64,000 nt of DNA from Fredinandcohnia onubensis (GTDB taxonomy: Bacteria; Bacillota; Bacilli; Bacillales; Bacillaceae_L), in contig NZ_JAPSKV010000014.1 of NCBI RefSeq assembly GCF_031181385.1, positions 48,482 to 112,481 on the forward strand. The letters run 5' to 3'. Below, piece by piece: positions 15,789 through 24,820 of this stretch. Under the pieces are notes generated by a model. That model was not told the origin of the DNA. It saw nothing but the letters and a program-made list of their open reading frames with translations, and searched no databases. Each line of letters begins with the position of its first letter. Position 1 is the first letter of the stretch. A program made the translations under genes and the position numbers.

Positions 15789-16577
15789 TTACCTTTGTAA
15801 AGTTGCTTCAAATAAATCAATTATTTCTAGAAATCTCTCGGCCTCTCTAAATGTGTGATCAGCTAAGAGTGGATGAATATTACTTTTAATCCGGCAAGCC
15901 TCGATTAACTCCCTAGCTGTTTTCTTAAAGTCCCTTAATGATGCAACAGACACCCTATTTTGATCTAAGAACTGACCTAATATTGGTTTTGTTTCAGACT
16001 GTGGTCGCATTGATTCTAAATCAACTGCTTGAAATAACAATTGATCAAAGTCATGACTAAACTCTCTAGCTTGTTCGACGAGTTTTCTTTCCGAAGGGTC
16101 TAATAAATGGCCGATAAATTTCGCGTGGTCTGCCATAATTCTAAGGAAGAATACGTTCTCTTCTATGATTGCTTCTGGTTTTGGAGCAAGTATACCTTGA
16201 TTCAATTCCTTTAATCTATTGGCAAAGTAAGCTGCTTCTCTACTGGTGTGGTCAACTAGCAAAGGATAATTGTTTGTTGTCGTAATCTCGCACCGTAATA
16301 TTAGCCCTAATACCTTTCTTTTATAAGCCCAAATCGCAGCTGCCGCTTGGTATACTTCACTGTTAAACGCCTGGATTTGTCGTAAATCCGAATTAACTGA
16401 AAACCGAGCTTGTTTTTCCTCAATTCTTTCAAAAAGAGTGATAAAATTATTTGCCTCATCAATTAATTGCTGTTGTTCATACGTAAAACCCAAACTCAAA
16501 AACAAAGCATGTTCTTTCATGATCCTAGACCAAAATTTTATTTCATCTAACTGTCTCGATACAATTGGATCAGCCAT
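15789..16577 (-). CDS. DUF2935 protein, double four-helix bundle
   Basis: 262 residues; ATG after GGAGGGGCAGCT. Two repeats of a helical unit occur, each starting F-(W/F)-x-R-I-M-x-(E/D)-H-A-x-F (~14 and ~147) and later carrying L-L-x-D-H-T-x-R-E-A (~111 and ~238). The conserved E/D-H and H-x-x-R-E pattern is typical of metal-binding ferritin-like bundles, so a dimetal site in each half is plausible (inference). Members are common in spore-formers; function unknown to me. Monocistronic. Confidence 0.82.
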   Translation of the reverse strand: MADPIVSRQLDEIKFWSRIMKEHALFLSLGFTYEQQQLIDEANNFITLFERIEEKQARFSVNSDLRQIQAFNSEVYQAAAAIWAYKRKVLGLILRCEITTTNNYPLLVDHTSREAAYFANRLKELNQGILAPKPEAIIEENVFFLRIMADHAKFIGHLLDPSERKLVEQAREFSHDFDQLLFQAVDLESMRPQSETKPILGQFLDQNRVSVASLRDFKKTARELIEACRIKSNIHPLLADHTFREAERFLEIIDLFEATLQR

Positions 16578-16734
16578 AGCTGCCCCTCCTTTTATATTAA
16601 CCTTCCTTTTTATATGATTATGTTTGGGATGTTTGTACTAATTCCGACTTCCAATACATATTCCATCTATTATTTATCTGCGTGCATTAAAAAGGGAGAT
16701 TTATAAGGGAGGCTGCCTGAAATAATAGAAAAAA

Positions 16735-16756
16735 GCTACTCATTTTTTTGAGTAGC
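16735..16756 (-). terminator. terminator of the 82-residue gene
   Basis: GCTACTCA / TGAGTAGC stem with T-rich loop, followed by six T on the minus strand. Confidence 0.75.
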
Positions 16757-16828
16757 CTAGCATTTTTTATGAGTACCAAAATTCTGCTAAATTTAAATTT
16801 CGTATGAAACCACTGGGTTTCCAAGCAC

Positions 16829-17077
16829 TTAAAATTTATTAATTGCTTCGTTTGCACGTTGTGTTTCTTCCAGCCTCCGAAGCAGCGCCTTTGCGCGTAT
16901 GTACGCCAGATCTTCTGTTCCACCTGAATTTTCTACCTCTCGCAATTGTTCTTTTGCTTGTTGTACTAGGTTTTGAGCATGCTGAAAACGCTCCATGTCA
17001 CCATTTCCTTGTGACTCAATTACCGCAAGTTGAGCTTCATCAACAGACTGCACAAATAGATCTAATAAATTATCCAT
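16829..17077 (-). CDS. small helical protein, unrecognised
   Basis: 82 residues, ATG after AAAGGAGAAGATGATAGATA. All-helical and charged, with Ala/Gln/Glu pattern AQNLVQQAKEQL and LLRRLEETQRANEAIN, likely a short coiled coil; no Cys. It resembles the small DUF-type helical proteins common in Bacillus, but I cannot name the family with confidence. Divergent from the LysE gene at 17170 and ended by a hairpin at 16735. Confidence 0.7.
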   Translation of the reverse strand: MDNLLDLFVQSVDEAQLAVIESQGNGDMERFQHAQNLVQQAKEQLREVENSGGTEDLAYIRAKALLRRLEETQRANEAINKF

Positions 17078-17169
17078 TATCTATCATCTTCTCCTTTAAA
17101 AAAAGTGATACAAGCTCTCCCTCTTGAATACAATTCCTAAGACAAGTCTTTTTAAGAGGTGTATATAAA

Positions 17170-17799
17170 ATGGGCGTTCTTTTCAGTTATGTTCTATTAG
17201 GTCTCAGCCTTGCAGCACCCATTGGTCCCGTTAATGCTGCACAATTAGACAGAGGTATCAAATACGGCTTCCTTCATGCCTGGCTCGTTGGTGTTGGTGC
17301 AGTACTCGCAGATGGAGTATATATGCTAATTGTTTACTTAGGTCTTGTATCCTTCATCAATACCCCATTTATCCAAACGTTTCTTTGGCTTTTTGGTTGT
17401 TTTGTATTGCTTTATACCGGTATTGAAAGCATGTTAAGTGCCGGACAAATTAAGATGGAGAATTCCAGAAAGCAGGAGCCTGCTTTTAAAGCCTTTCTCT
17501 CCGGGTTTATCATGTCGATAACAAATCCGCTCACTATTTTATTCTGGTTAGGGATTTATGGCTCTGTATTGGCCAAAACAGCTTCCACTTCAACCAGTAG
17601 CGAACTAATCCTCTATAGTGCAGCCATTTTTTGTGGACTACTGCTATGGGATATAACAATGGCAACAGTATCAAGCGGTTTTCGGAGGATCTTAACCTCA
17701 CGTCTATTGGCACTCATTTCCATTGTCTCTGGGCTATCTCTTGTTGGCTTCGGTATTTATTTTGGTATCCAAGGTATAAAGCTTTTGCTAAGTCATTAA
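17170..17799 (+). CDS. LysE/RhtB-family amino-acid exporter
   Basis: 209 residues, ATG after AAGAGGTGTATATAAA. Six hydrophobic segments with the family N-terminus L-G-L-S-L-A-A-P-I-G-P-V-N-A-A and the central S-I-T-N-P-L-T-I-L-F-W-L-G-I-Y-G motif. Family members export amino acids by proton antiport; the substrate is unknown. A paralogue is encoded at 20566-21195, with closely matching motifs. The stop overlaps the stop of the convergent permease gene in a TTAA palindrome. Confidence 0.88.
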   Translation: MGVLFSYVLLGLSLAAPIGPVNAAQLDRGIKYGFLHAWLVGVGAVLADGVYMLIVYLGLVSFINTPFIQTFLWLFGCFVLLYTGIESMLSAGQIKMENSRKQEPAFKAFLSGFIMSITNPLTILFWLGIYGSVLAKTASTSTSSELILYSAAIFCGLLLWDITMATVSSGFRRILTSRLLALISIVSGLSLVGFGIYFGIQGIKLLLSH

Positions 17800-19142
17800 G
17801 TTTTTTGAAGTTTTTCAAATAATGTATCCATGCCCTTGGACTCTTTCTTTTTACTACCTTTATTTTTGATGAAAGCAACTATAAAGATAATTACGATAAA
17901 CCCGAGACTTATAAAGAAGCCTGGACGAATTTCTTTACTAAACAATGTTCCACTAACAGCAAGTAAAATAAATAGCACTCCAAGATAATATTTCATTTTC
18001 CCAACAAATCCAGGCTTTAATAGTCGATTTGCAGACAGAAGGATAAATAACCAATTGTATAAGAGCATGAGCCCTGCTCCTGTGGTTACATATTCGTAAA
18101 TACTATCAGGCATTAAAAGCGAAAAGATAATGGAAGTAAGTAGGCCGGATGCTGTTAAAATAAATGCAGGTAACGGTACCTTTAATTTACCTTTTTTTGA
18201 AAAGATTTTTGGAGCATCTCCATCCTCAGACAAGTTAACTAAAATACTCGTTACTCCATAAAGAGCAGCAACCATTGTGGAGAACCCACCAATAATCAAG
18301 GCCCCATTAAAAATATCAGCAACTAATGGGATATTGTAATTATCTAGTGCAACTACAAATGTACTTTCTTCACCTGTAAACACCTTCCACGATACGAGCA
18401 TCACCGCGAGTCCAACGGAAGCCAAATAGATAGTAGTAAGGAGGAGAATCATAACCTTTCCAGCCTTTGGTGCTTCACTCTTGTTCTTTAGCTGGGTTGC
18501 CATTAACCCCATTACCTCAATCCCACCGAAAGCATAAAACGCAAAAATTAACGCAGACCAAAGCCCCATTATTCCTTTCGGGAAGTATTCAGCTGGCATT
18601 TGTGGATCTCGGGTTCCATCGATAGCACCTGTTACTGCTAATACCGCAATTACAATGAACATAAGGATTGCAGAGATTTTGATGAGAGCAAAGACATTCT
18701 CTAATTTGTTAATCCCACTTGTACCAATCAACAATACAGCTAAACCTAACACACCATAGATGGCAGCAAAGACCCATAAAGGGGTTCCAGGAAACCAAAA
18801 CTTAGTAAAAATAGACAATGCAGTAAGCTGACTTCCCATGATAAGCATTTCGGCACTCCAGTAAATCCAGCCTATACTAAAGCCCGCCCATCTTCCGAAT
18901 GCTTGTTTTGCGTAAGTACGAAACGCCCCTTTTTCTGCTTTTTTTGCAGTAAGTTTAGCTAACCCATCATAGACAAAATAAGTTCCGATTGCAGCGATAA
19001 TAAATAGAATCAATACAGAGGGGCCAGCTGTTCGAATCGCAATGCTGGACCCTAGAAAAAAACCTGTTCCTATTGTACATCCAACCCCAAAAAGGGAAAG
19101 CTGCCACCATTTAATTTTTTTCTCACTTTTTTTCTTTGCCAT
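17796..19142 (-). CDS. APC-family amino-acid permease
   Basis: 448 residues, 12 predicted helices. The first helix has the substrate-binding G-x-G-x-G-F variant (VGCTIGTGFFLGSS). ATG follows AGAGGTAGAGGAAAT. It begins 8 nt after the MFS gene stop, so the two form one transcript. It is similar to the YvbW-type permeases of Bacillus (not tested). Together with the two LysE exporters it suggests amino-acid balancing. The C-terminus is Lys-rich and cytoplasmic. Confidence 0.85.
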   Translation of the reverse strand: MAKKKSEKKIKWWQLSLFGVGCTIGTGFFLGSSIAIRTAGPSVLILFIIAAIGTYFVYDGLAKLTAKKAEKGAFRTYAKQAFGRWAGFSIGWIYWSAEMLIMGSQLTALSIFTKFWFPGTPLWVFAAIYGVLGLAVLLIGTSGINKLENVFALIKISAILMFIVIAVLAVTGAIDGTRDPQMPAEYFPKGIMGLWSALIFAFYAFGGIEVMGLMATQLKNKSEAPKAGKVMILLLTTIYLASVGLAVMLVSWKVFTGEESTFVVALDNYNIPLVADIFNGALIIGGFSTMVAALYGVTSILVNLSEDGDAPKIFSKKGKLKVPLPAFILTASGLLTSIIFSLLMPDSIYEYVTTGAGLMLLYNWLFILLSANRLLKPGFVGKMKYYLGVLFILLAVSGTLFSKEIRPGFFISLGFIVIIFIVAFIKNKGSKKKESKGMDTLFEKLQKT

Positions 19143-19149
19143 ATTTCCT

Positions 19150-20382
19150 CTACCTCTTTACCTTTTGGAATAAAGAATCTGTTCGAACCCGCTTAGGCGG
19201 TTTAATAAAGAATAAGACAAGAATGGTTGCGACAGCCGAAATGCCAGCTACCGAAAAAAATAATACATCATGTGAAAGCTTCATTAATATTGCAAATACA
19301 GGTGGCCCAACAGCTACTCCAATAAAGCGAGCACTACTGTAAATAGAAGTAATTGTACCTCTTTCTTCTTTTTTAGTTCCATTCGTAATGAGTGCATCCA
19401 AGCTTGGAAGAGCGACTCCGATACCAATCCCACAGATGACAAGAGCAGCTATAAAAATGTACAGATTTTCCGTGTAACAAATTCCAAAAACGGCTATAGT
19501 AGCTGCAAAAATTCCCGAAAAAATAATCCATTTGATTGTATTTTTATCATCACCAAGCTTCTTTCCAGTGATAAATGAAGATAAGCAAAGTGCACCGAGT
19601 GGAATTGCCAGGATGAGACCTTTTATAATTCCATCAATACCGTACTTATCCTCCAAAATGGACGATAAAAAGAAAAGCATACCAAAAAGAATATAAAAAC
19701 AGATTGCTCCCACGATAAAGATAGAAATCAACCAACGCCCCTCTTCCTTTAGGGTGCGTTTGATTTTCTTCAGAAAAAAAGAAAAGCTTGATGTATCCAC
19801 TTCATTATCCTTTGGAGTTTTAACAAGAAAGTGAATTAAAAGAATTGAAATTAAGCAAAAAATGGGAAAAGCAAAAAAAGGCATATACCAAATCAAAGCA
19901 GCTAGAACCGCACCTAAAATCGGACTTAGTACCTTCCCGAACGTGTTTGATGTTTCAATCAATCCTAGCCCTGTATTCACATCTTTCTCACTTTTGCACA
20001 TATCACCTACTAGCGGTAAAACAATTGGGGAAGCACCAGCAGCTCCAACCCCTTGTAAAAACCTTCCGATTAAAATGATCAAATATGGACTTTCAAATAG
20101 CCAGGAAGCCAATCCAGAAATTAATCCCCCTATCCCTGCGATTATTAAACTTGGGATAATGACTTTTTTCCTTCCGATTCGATCAGAAAGAAAACCTGCG
20201 ATTGGGATTAAAATGATGGCTACAACTGAATAGATCGTTATAATTAAACTGGATTGAAATGGTGTAATATCAATTTCTTTTTCCATTATTGGTAAAATGG
20301 GAATAAGCATAGAATTACCTAAGGTCATGACTAATGGGATGGATGCTAGTGAGAGCACTCCCCATTTCTCCGTTTTTTGCAT
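19150..20382 (-). CDS. MFS efflux transporter
   Basis: 410 residues, 12 helices. Motif A, G-F-L-S-D-R-I-G-R-K-K, lies between helices 2 and 3 and a motif C-like G-A-V-L-A-A-L-I piece in helix 5, the pattern of drug/proton antiporters. ATG follows GATAGGAGAA. It is the first gene of a two-gene transcript with the downstream permease. The substrate is unknown; a drug or metabolite exporter is likely. Confidence 0.82.
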   Translation of the reverse strand: MQKTEKWGVLSLASIPLVMTLGNSMLIPILPIMEKEIDITPFQSSLIITIYSVVAIILIPIAGFLSDRIGRKKVIIPSLIIAGIGGLISGLASWLFESPYLIILIGRFLQGVGAAGASPIVLPLVGDMCKSEKDVNTGLGLIETSNTFGKVLSPILGAVLAALIWYMPFFAFPIFCLISILLIHFLVKTPKDNEVDTSSFSFFLKKIKRTLKEEGRWLISIFIVGAICFYILFGMLFFLSSILEDKYGIDGIIKGLILAIPLGALCLSSFITGKKLGDDKNTIKWIIFSGIFAATIAVFGICYTENLYIFIAALVICGIGIGVALPSLDALITNGTKKEERGTITSIYSSARFIGVAVGPPVFAILMKLSHDVLFFSVAGISAVATILVLFFIKPPKRVRTDSLFQKVKR

Positions 20383-20483
20383 TTCTCCTATCTCCTTCGG
20401 AATTCTAATATTTATATCAAGATTAACCTATCCTTAAACATCTCTTACTATGCATAAAGGCTAATTGAACGCTAGGTTAAAAA

Positions 20484-20509
20484 AACCCACTAAAAAGTGG
20501 GTTTTTTAT
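20484..20509 (-). terminator. terminator of the second lysE gene
   Basis: ACCCACT / AGTGGGT stem followed by seven T on the minus strand, about 60 nt after the stop. Confidence 0.75.
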
Positions 20510-20565
20510 CAGTTATTTTGAATTAGGTCTTGTCCCATTGCAGCCGGTACCAAATATTATTACCG

Positions 20566-21195
20566 TTAAAATAGAGCTTTAATTCCTTGATAACTAAAAT
20601 AAACGCCAAATAAAATCAAGGATGCTCCTGAAATTACAGAGATTGCAATTAGGGTTTTTACATTTAACAGTTTTCTAAAACCTGTAGTAAGGGCCGCAAC
20701 AAGGATGTCCCAAAAAGTTAGCCCAAGGAAGATCATACTGCTATAAATCAAAAGTAACTCTGTTCCATTTGTTTGAGCCGTTTTCGCCAACACAGATCCA
20801 TAAATCCCCAACCAAAAAAGAATGGAGAGCGGGCTAGAAATCGATAAGATAAAACCAGTCAAAAAACATTTAAATAAGGAGTCCTTTGCTCTCTGGTATG
20901 TTAACGAAATCGTATTTGCATTCTTAATGCTCTCAAACCCAGAATAAATAAGGATAAAGCCTCCAAATAACCAAAGAAAAATTTGTACAACAGGAATATC
21001 TAAAAATTGAACCATTCCTAAATAAACCATTAACATAAAAACTCCATCTGCCATCATCGAACCTACACCCACAATCCAAGCATGCCAGAACCCATTCTTA
21101 ATTCCTTTATCAAGTCGTGCAGAGTTTACTGGCCCGATTGGAGCTGCTAATGTGAAACCTAAAATTATGTAACTTACTAAAATACCAACACTCAA
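20566..21195 (-). CDS. LysE/RhtB-family exporter, paralogue
   Basis: About 209 residues from TTG 21195, 6 nt after AGAGGTG; GTG 21204 or ATG 21201 in the same frame overlap that site. The N-terminus L-G-F-T-L-A-A-P-I-G-P-V-N-S-A-R and the S-I-S-S-P-L-S-I-L-F-W-L-G-I-Y-G motif closely match the gene at 17170. It has six hydrophobic segments. The two copies flank the permease and MFS genes in opposite orientations, so this is an inverted paralogous pair. Substrate unknown. Confidence 0.85.
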   Translation of the reverse strand: MSVGILVSYIILGFTLAAPIGPVNSARLDKGIKNGFWHAWIVGVGSMMADGVFMLMVYLGMVQFLDIPVVQIFLWLFGGFILIYSGFESIKNANTISLTYQRAKDSLFKCFLTGFILSISSPLSILFWLGIYGSVLAKTAQTNGTELLLIYSSMIFLGLTFWDILVAALTTGFRKLLNVKTLIAISVISGASLILFGVYFSYQGIKALF

Positions 21196-21314
21196 ATACA
21201 TCACCTCTATACGCTTTAGGTCAACTTGTAAATTTTATGACAAGCAGTTGGAATACATGTCCAAAAATTTATTGAAATAGACCTAAAGCAAAGAGTTTTC
21301 CAAGTTAATATAAA

Positions 21315-21344
21315 TAAGCAGAGCTATTCATAAGAATCACTCTG
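21315..21344 (-). terminator. possible terminator of the DUF3231 gene
   Basis: AGCAGAG / CTCTGCT stem with an inner ATTC/GAAT pairing. Only a short T-rich tail follows, so it may be a weak terminator. Confidence 0.45.
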
Positions 21345-21374
21345 CTAGTCATTTTTATTCTAGTCCTAAGAAAA

Positions 21375-21887
21375 TTAACAATCACCTTGTTTATGGAGAT
21401 GTAACGGTGGCGGAATAAGCCAGCCTTTTTCTTTATTTAAACGAAGTACTTTCGCACCTAACGCAGCTTTCTGATTATGGAATTGGCCATACATCATCGC
21501 AACATCTTCTCTAATTGATTTACCAATTACCTGACTACATACTACTAAACTGGCTGCTATATCCGTTGAAAGTGTAGCTGCAATTGCTGGGTCCGGAACT
21601 CTTGCACCTACAGGAATGTCTTCTAAACAAGCTTCAGGTGGCTCTGGTGAGGCTGGTGGTAATCCAATACCATTTTCTTTCAATAATTCCTCCACCTGTT
21701 TCGTTTCTTGCTTGCCAAGATTGATGGCTTCAGCTAATATTTTTTTTAGATCATCATCGCCAGCATGGTTAATCAAGGTTTGATAACCTGAAATCATCGC
21801 ATTTCCAGCTAGTACTGAAGACCAAAGATCAAAAACCTCGCCGTAATGTAAAGGCTCTTCTTTTGGATTTCCACTTAAGATTCCCAT
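21375..21887 (-). CDS. DUF3231 ferritin-like protein, single domain
   Basis: 170 residues from ATG 21887 (AAGGAGGGCAACA before it), giving the common opening M-G-I-L-S-G-N-P-K. An in-frame ATG 36 nt upstream also has a good site (AAAGGAGTG), so a 182-residue form is possible. Conserved pieces are H-Y-G-E-V-F, the Pro-rich loop LPPASPEPPEA, DIPVGAR, Q-F-H-N-Q-K-A and the end G-W-L-I-P-P-P-L-H-L-H. The family consists of helical, possibly metal-binding, spore-former proteins, often of two copies; this one has one. Function unknown. Confidence 0.82.
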   Translation of the reverse strand: MGILSGNPKEEPLHYGEVFDLWSSVLAGNAMISGYQTLINHAGDDDLKKILAEAINLGKQETKQVEELLKENGIGLPPASPEPPEACLEDIPVGARVPDPAIAATLSTDIAASLVVCSQVIGKSIREDVAMMYGQFHNQKAALGAKVLRLNKEKGWLIPPPLHLHKQGDC

Positions 21888-22045
21888 TGTTGCCCTCCTT
21901 AAAATAGTTGAGATTTTATCCATGTAATGTGCACTCCTTTGTTAAGCACATAGTTAGCTTATCCATCACCTTATAATTTATTTATGACCTATTTTAAAAT
22001 TTACATTAACACTACTATTGGGTTAATTACTAAAAAATGATATGA

Positions 22046-22075
22046 TTAGTATGAGATACTAAAACTAGGTATAAT
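22046..22075 (+). promoter_or_regulatory. FapR-type operator and promoter of fabI
   Basis: TTAGTATGAGATACTAA (22046-22062) is a perfect 6+5+6 palindrome like the FapR operator of fatty-acid genes. It overlaps the -35 region of a TATAAT at 22070-22075. FapR represses fab genes and is released by malonyl-CoA, so this predicts coupling of fabI to fatty-acid supply. Confidence 0.75.
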
Positions 22076-22117
22076 AAATAAAGAAATAACATTCTTGATG
22101 CTGTTATGGAGGTAACT

Positions 22118-22897
22118 ATGGAAGATTTAATTCAATTAGAAGGTAAAAATATTGTTGTAATGGGTGTAGCCAATGAAAGAAGTATTGCTTGGGGCGTTGC
22201 AGAATCCCTATATAAAGCTGGAGCAAAAGTAATTTATACATACCGTCTAGATCGTTCTCGTGAAAAGCTTGAAAAATTATTAGAGAAATACAATTATCCT
22301 GCAGAAATGATTGTTAGATGCGATGTGAACAGTGACGAAAGCCTCACTCAAGCGTTTAATGAAATGGGTGAAAAAGTAGGAACCATTCACGGATTAGTTC
22401 ACTCTGTTGCGTTTGCAAATGCAGATGACTTAAAGGGTGATTTTATCGAGACATCCCGTGATGGATATGCATTTGCACAAGATACAAGTGCATATTCCTT
22501 AGTGGCTGCAGCAAAAGCAGCACGACCATATTTAGCAGAAGACGCTTCAATCATAACGATGTCCTACCTTGGTGCTGTACGTGCTTTGCCAGGATATAAC
22601 GTAATGGGAGTTGCAAAAGCTGCACTTGAAGCGTGTGTAAGATACCTTACATTTGACCTTGGAAAAGATGGGATCAGAGTCAACGCAATTTCAGCTGGTC
22701 CAATTAGAACATTAGCTGCCAAAGGAGTACCGGGCTTCAATGATATTATGAAAATGATTGAAGAAAAAGCTCCACTAAAGAGAAACGTTACAAAAGAGGA
22801 TGTTGGAAACATGTCCATCGCTATGTTAAGTAACCTTTCACGTGGAGTAACTGGTGAAGTTATTTATGTAGATTCAGGTTATAATATCGTAGGTTAA
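22118..22897 (+). CDS. fabI: enoyl-ACP reductase FabI
   Basis: 259 residues from ATG 22118, with GGAGG 6 nt upstream; ATG 22106 overlaps that site. NADH/NADPH-dependent enoyl-[acyl-carrier-protein] reductase, last step of each fatty-acid elongation round. Key features: the G-V-A-N-E-R-S-I-A-W-G nucleotide site and the catalytic segment S-Y-L-G-A-V-R-A-L-P-G-Y-N-V-M-G-V-A-K, with the Tyr/Lys pair. The length matches the family. FapR-type control. It sits where fabI lies in B. subtilis (next to the crust cot genes), supporting locus conservation. Confidence 0.97.
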   Translation: MEDLIQLEGKNIVVMGVANERSIAWGVAESLYKAGAKVIYTYRLDRSREKLEKLLEKYNYPAEMIVRCDVNSDESLTQAFNEMGEKVGTIHGLVHSVAFANADDLKGDFIETSRDGYAFAQDTSAYSLVAAAKAARPYLAEDASIITMSYLGAVRALPGYNVMGVAKAALEACVRYLTFDLGKDGIRVNAISAGPIRTLAAKGVPGFNDIMKMIEEKAPLKRNVTKEDVGNMSIAMLSNLSRGVTGEVIYVDSGYNIVG

Positions 22898-22898
22898 A

Positions 22899-22935
22899 AA
22901 AAGAGGGCGACCAAAATGCTTGGTTGCCCTCTTTC
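22899..22935. terminator. bidirectional terminator between fabI and yjbQ
   Basis: AAAGAGGGCGACCAA pairs with TTGGTTGCCCTCTTT; A-run before and T-rich end after, serving both convergent genes. Confidence 0.85.
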
Positions 22936-22938
22936 AAT

Positions 22939-24786
22939 TTAGAATTCTAAATCCACTCTTAACTCATCAACATACTCCCTCGAGCCTGTTACAATTAAAC
23001 GATCCCCAAGCTGAAGTTCAGTGTCACCATGTGGAACGATTGAGTCTTTGCCTCTAAAAATTCGAACAAATATAACATCCCCAGTAAACGGGAAATTCCG
23101 TAGCATTGTGCCATCATAAAGACTATTGTTCATTTCAATCTGGTACAAGGACTGCTCCTGATTAGTCAAGATCGTCATGATACTAGGCGCCTCGATTAAC
23201 GCACGGAGTAATGTATTGGTGGACATTAGTAATGAGAAGACATCTATATTAAGGTCTTTTAGCTCATCACCAAGCTCGCCTGATTCAATTCTTGCAATTA
23301 CACGATCTACTCCATTTTCCTTCGCGAATTTTGCAATTTCGGCATTCATCTCATCAGATCCCGATGTTATCACTAAGATATCCACATCAAATACATCGGA
23401 ATCTTTTAGTGTGTCTATCGAATAATCGGAAAGTTCAACGATATCAAACAGTGAATCAGAATGTCTTTTATCAATTTTATCCTGCACAGTATGATAAAGT
23501 GTCGTATCATATAGTTTCGAATTCAATTCTCGTGTTACTGGTAAGGTCATCTGGTTTGCACCAATAAATGCAACACGGATAACCGGTTCTTCGACCACTT
23601 GCTTTGGAAAAAGCTTTTTAAACCCAATAGGTGAAACAATACTTGCAATAACAGCAACCAAGATTAAGGCACCTGACATTCTATCATCAATGATCCCCAT
23701 CTTCTCCCCAACAGTTGCAGCAGCAATAACAAGGGATAACGTTGATGTTAATAACGCACCTGCTCCAATCGTTGTTCTCCAATCATACCACCGCTTAATA
23801 TAAAGAATCGGTAGCATTTTTGAAACGACTAATGCTATAAATAACAAGGGAATGAGCAATAGAATCTTCGGATCTTGGAAGAGTGCCCATAAATCAAGTT
23901 CGACCCCAATCATTACAAAAAAGATTGGAATTAAAAATCCATAACCAAATGAATCAAGCTTTTGCACCATTTCATGGTTTGGAGATAACAATGATACTAA
24001 GACACCCGCTAAAAATGCTCCTAAAATATTTTCTGCACCAATTGTCTCAGAAAGAGCAACTAAAATCATAATTAACGCAAAAATGGCTCTTGTTCCAATT
24101 TGGATTGTTCCCTTTGACATCGTTTCTAGGAAGGAACGATTTTGGAATCTTTTCCCAACAAAATAGAGGAGTACACCTGCACCAAAAAGGATTAACAATA
24201 ACCACATATTGCTCTCTCCGCCACCATAAATCGAAGCAAAAACAGCAAGTAAAATCATTGTCACCAGGTCAGCCACTACTGCGACTAATAAAATAATCTG
24301 ACCGATATTTGTTTTCATGATTTGGGCATCCTTCAGAGTTGGTACGACAACTCCTAAAGAGATAGTGGAAATGATTAATGTCATTAAAAATGCATTATCC
24401 GTAAACCCAGTCCACACAAACATATATGATAATAGTAGTGATAAAATAAATATTCCTGCAAAAACAATTACCGAAACTAAGAAAGTATTTGGAGCCTTTT
24501 TGCCATTAGGAAGCTTTTGTCGCTTCTTCCCTCCTGCAAAAGCAGTAAAGTCAATCTCAACTCCACTTAAAAACATTAAAAAGATAAATCCTAGTGTAGA
24601 TAATGTTTCAAGCCACATATCAGGTTCGACAACATCGAAACCACTTTTTCCAATAATAATCCCCATGATAATTTCAGCTACAACGACAGGTATTGCCCGT
24701 AATTTAAACCTATGTAATAACAGTGGTGTCAAAAAGGCAACCACCATCACGATAACTAACGAAGTTAATGAAGCACCATGTTCCAT
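22939..24786 (-). CDS. yjbQ: CPA2 cation/proton antiporter with TrkA-N and TrkA-C (YjbQ)
   Basis: 615 residues: an N-terminal transporter domain of ~12 helices (1-400), then a short linker and RCK-type nucleotide-binding and TrkA-C domains (~410-615; the latter ends G-D-T-E-L-Q-L-G-D-R-L-I-V-T-G). The size equals B. subtilis YjbQ (614). It probably exchanges Na+ or K+ for H+. In B. subtilis thi genes lie between yjbQ and fabI; here they are missing and yjbQ converges directly on fabI. ATG after GGGGGTAAAGT. Confidence 0.92.
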   Translation of the reverse strand: MEHGASLTSLVIVMVVAFLTPLLLHRFKLRAIPVVVAEIIMGIIIGKSGFDVVEPDMWLETLSTLGFIFLMFLSGVEIDFTAFAGGKKRQKLPNGKKAPNTFLVSVIVFAGIFILSLLLSYMFVWTGFTDNAFLMTLIISTISLGVVVPTLKDAQIMKTNIGQIILLVAVVADLVTMILLAVFASIYGGGESNMWLLLILFGAGVLLYFVGKRFQNRSFLETMSKGTIQIGTRAIFALIMILVALSETIGAENILGAFLAGVLVSLLSPNHEMVQKLDSFGYGFLIPIFFVMIGVELDLWALFQDPKILLLIPLLFIALVVSKMLPILYIKRWYDWRTTIGAGALLTSTLSLVIAAATVGEKMGIIDDRMSGALILVAVIASIVSPIGFKKLFPKQVVEEPVIRVAFIGANQMTLPVTRELNSKLYDTTLYHTVQDKIDKRHSDSLFDIVELSDYSIDTLKDSDVFDVDILVITSGSDEMNAEIAKFAKENGVDRVIARIESGELGDELKDLNIDVFSLLMSTNTLLRALIEAPSIMTILTNQEQSLYQIEMNNSLYDGTMLRNFPFTGDVIFVRIFRGKDSIVPHGDTELQLGDRLIVTGSREYVDELRVDLEF

Positions 24787-24820
24787 ACTTTACCCCCTTG
24801 TGAATAAGAATAAGATAAAA

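Noticed and set aside
16687..16923. 78-codon minus-strand frame
   Set aside because: Overlaps the well-supported 82-residue gene and the terminator; no ribosome site.
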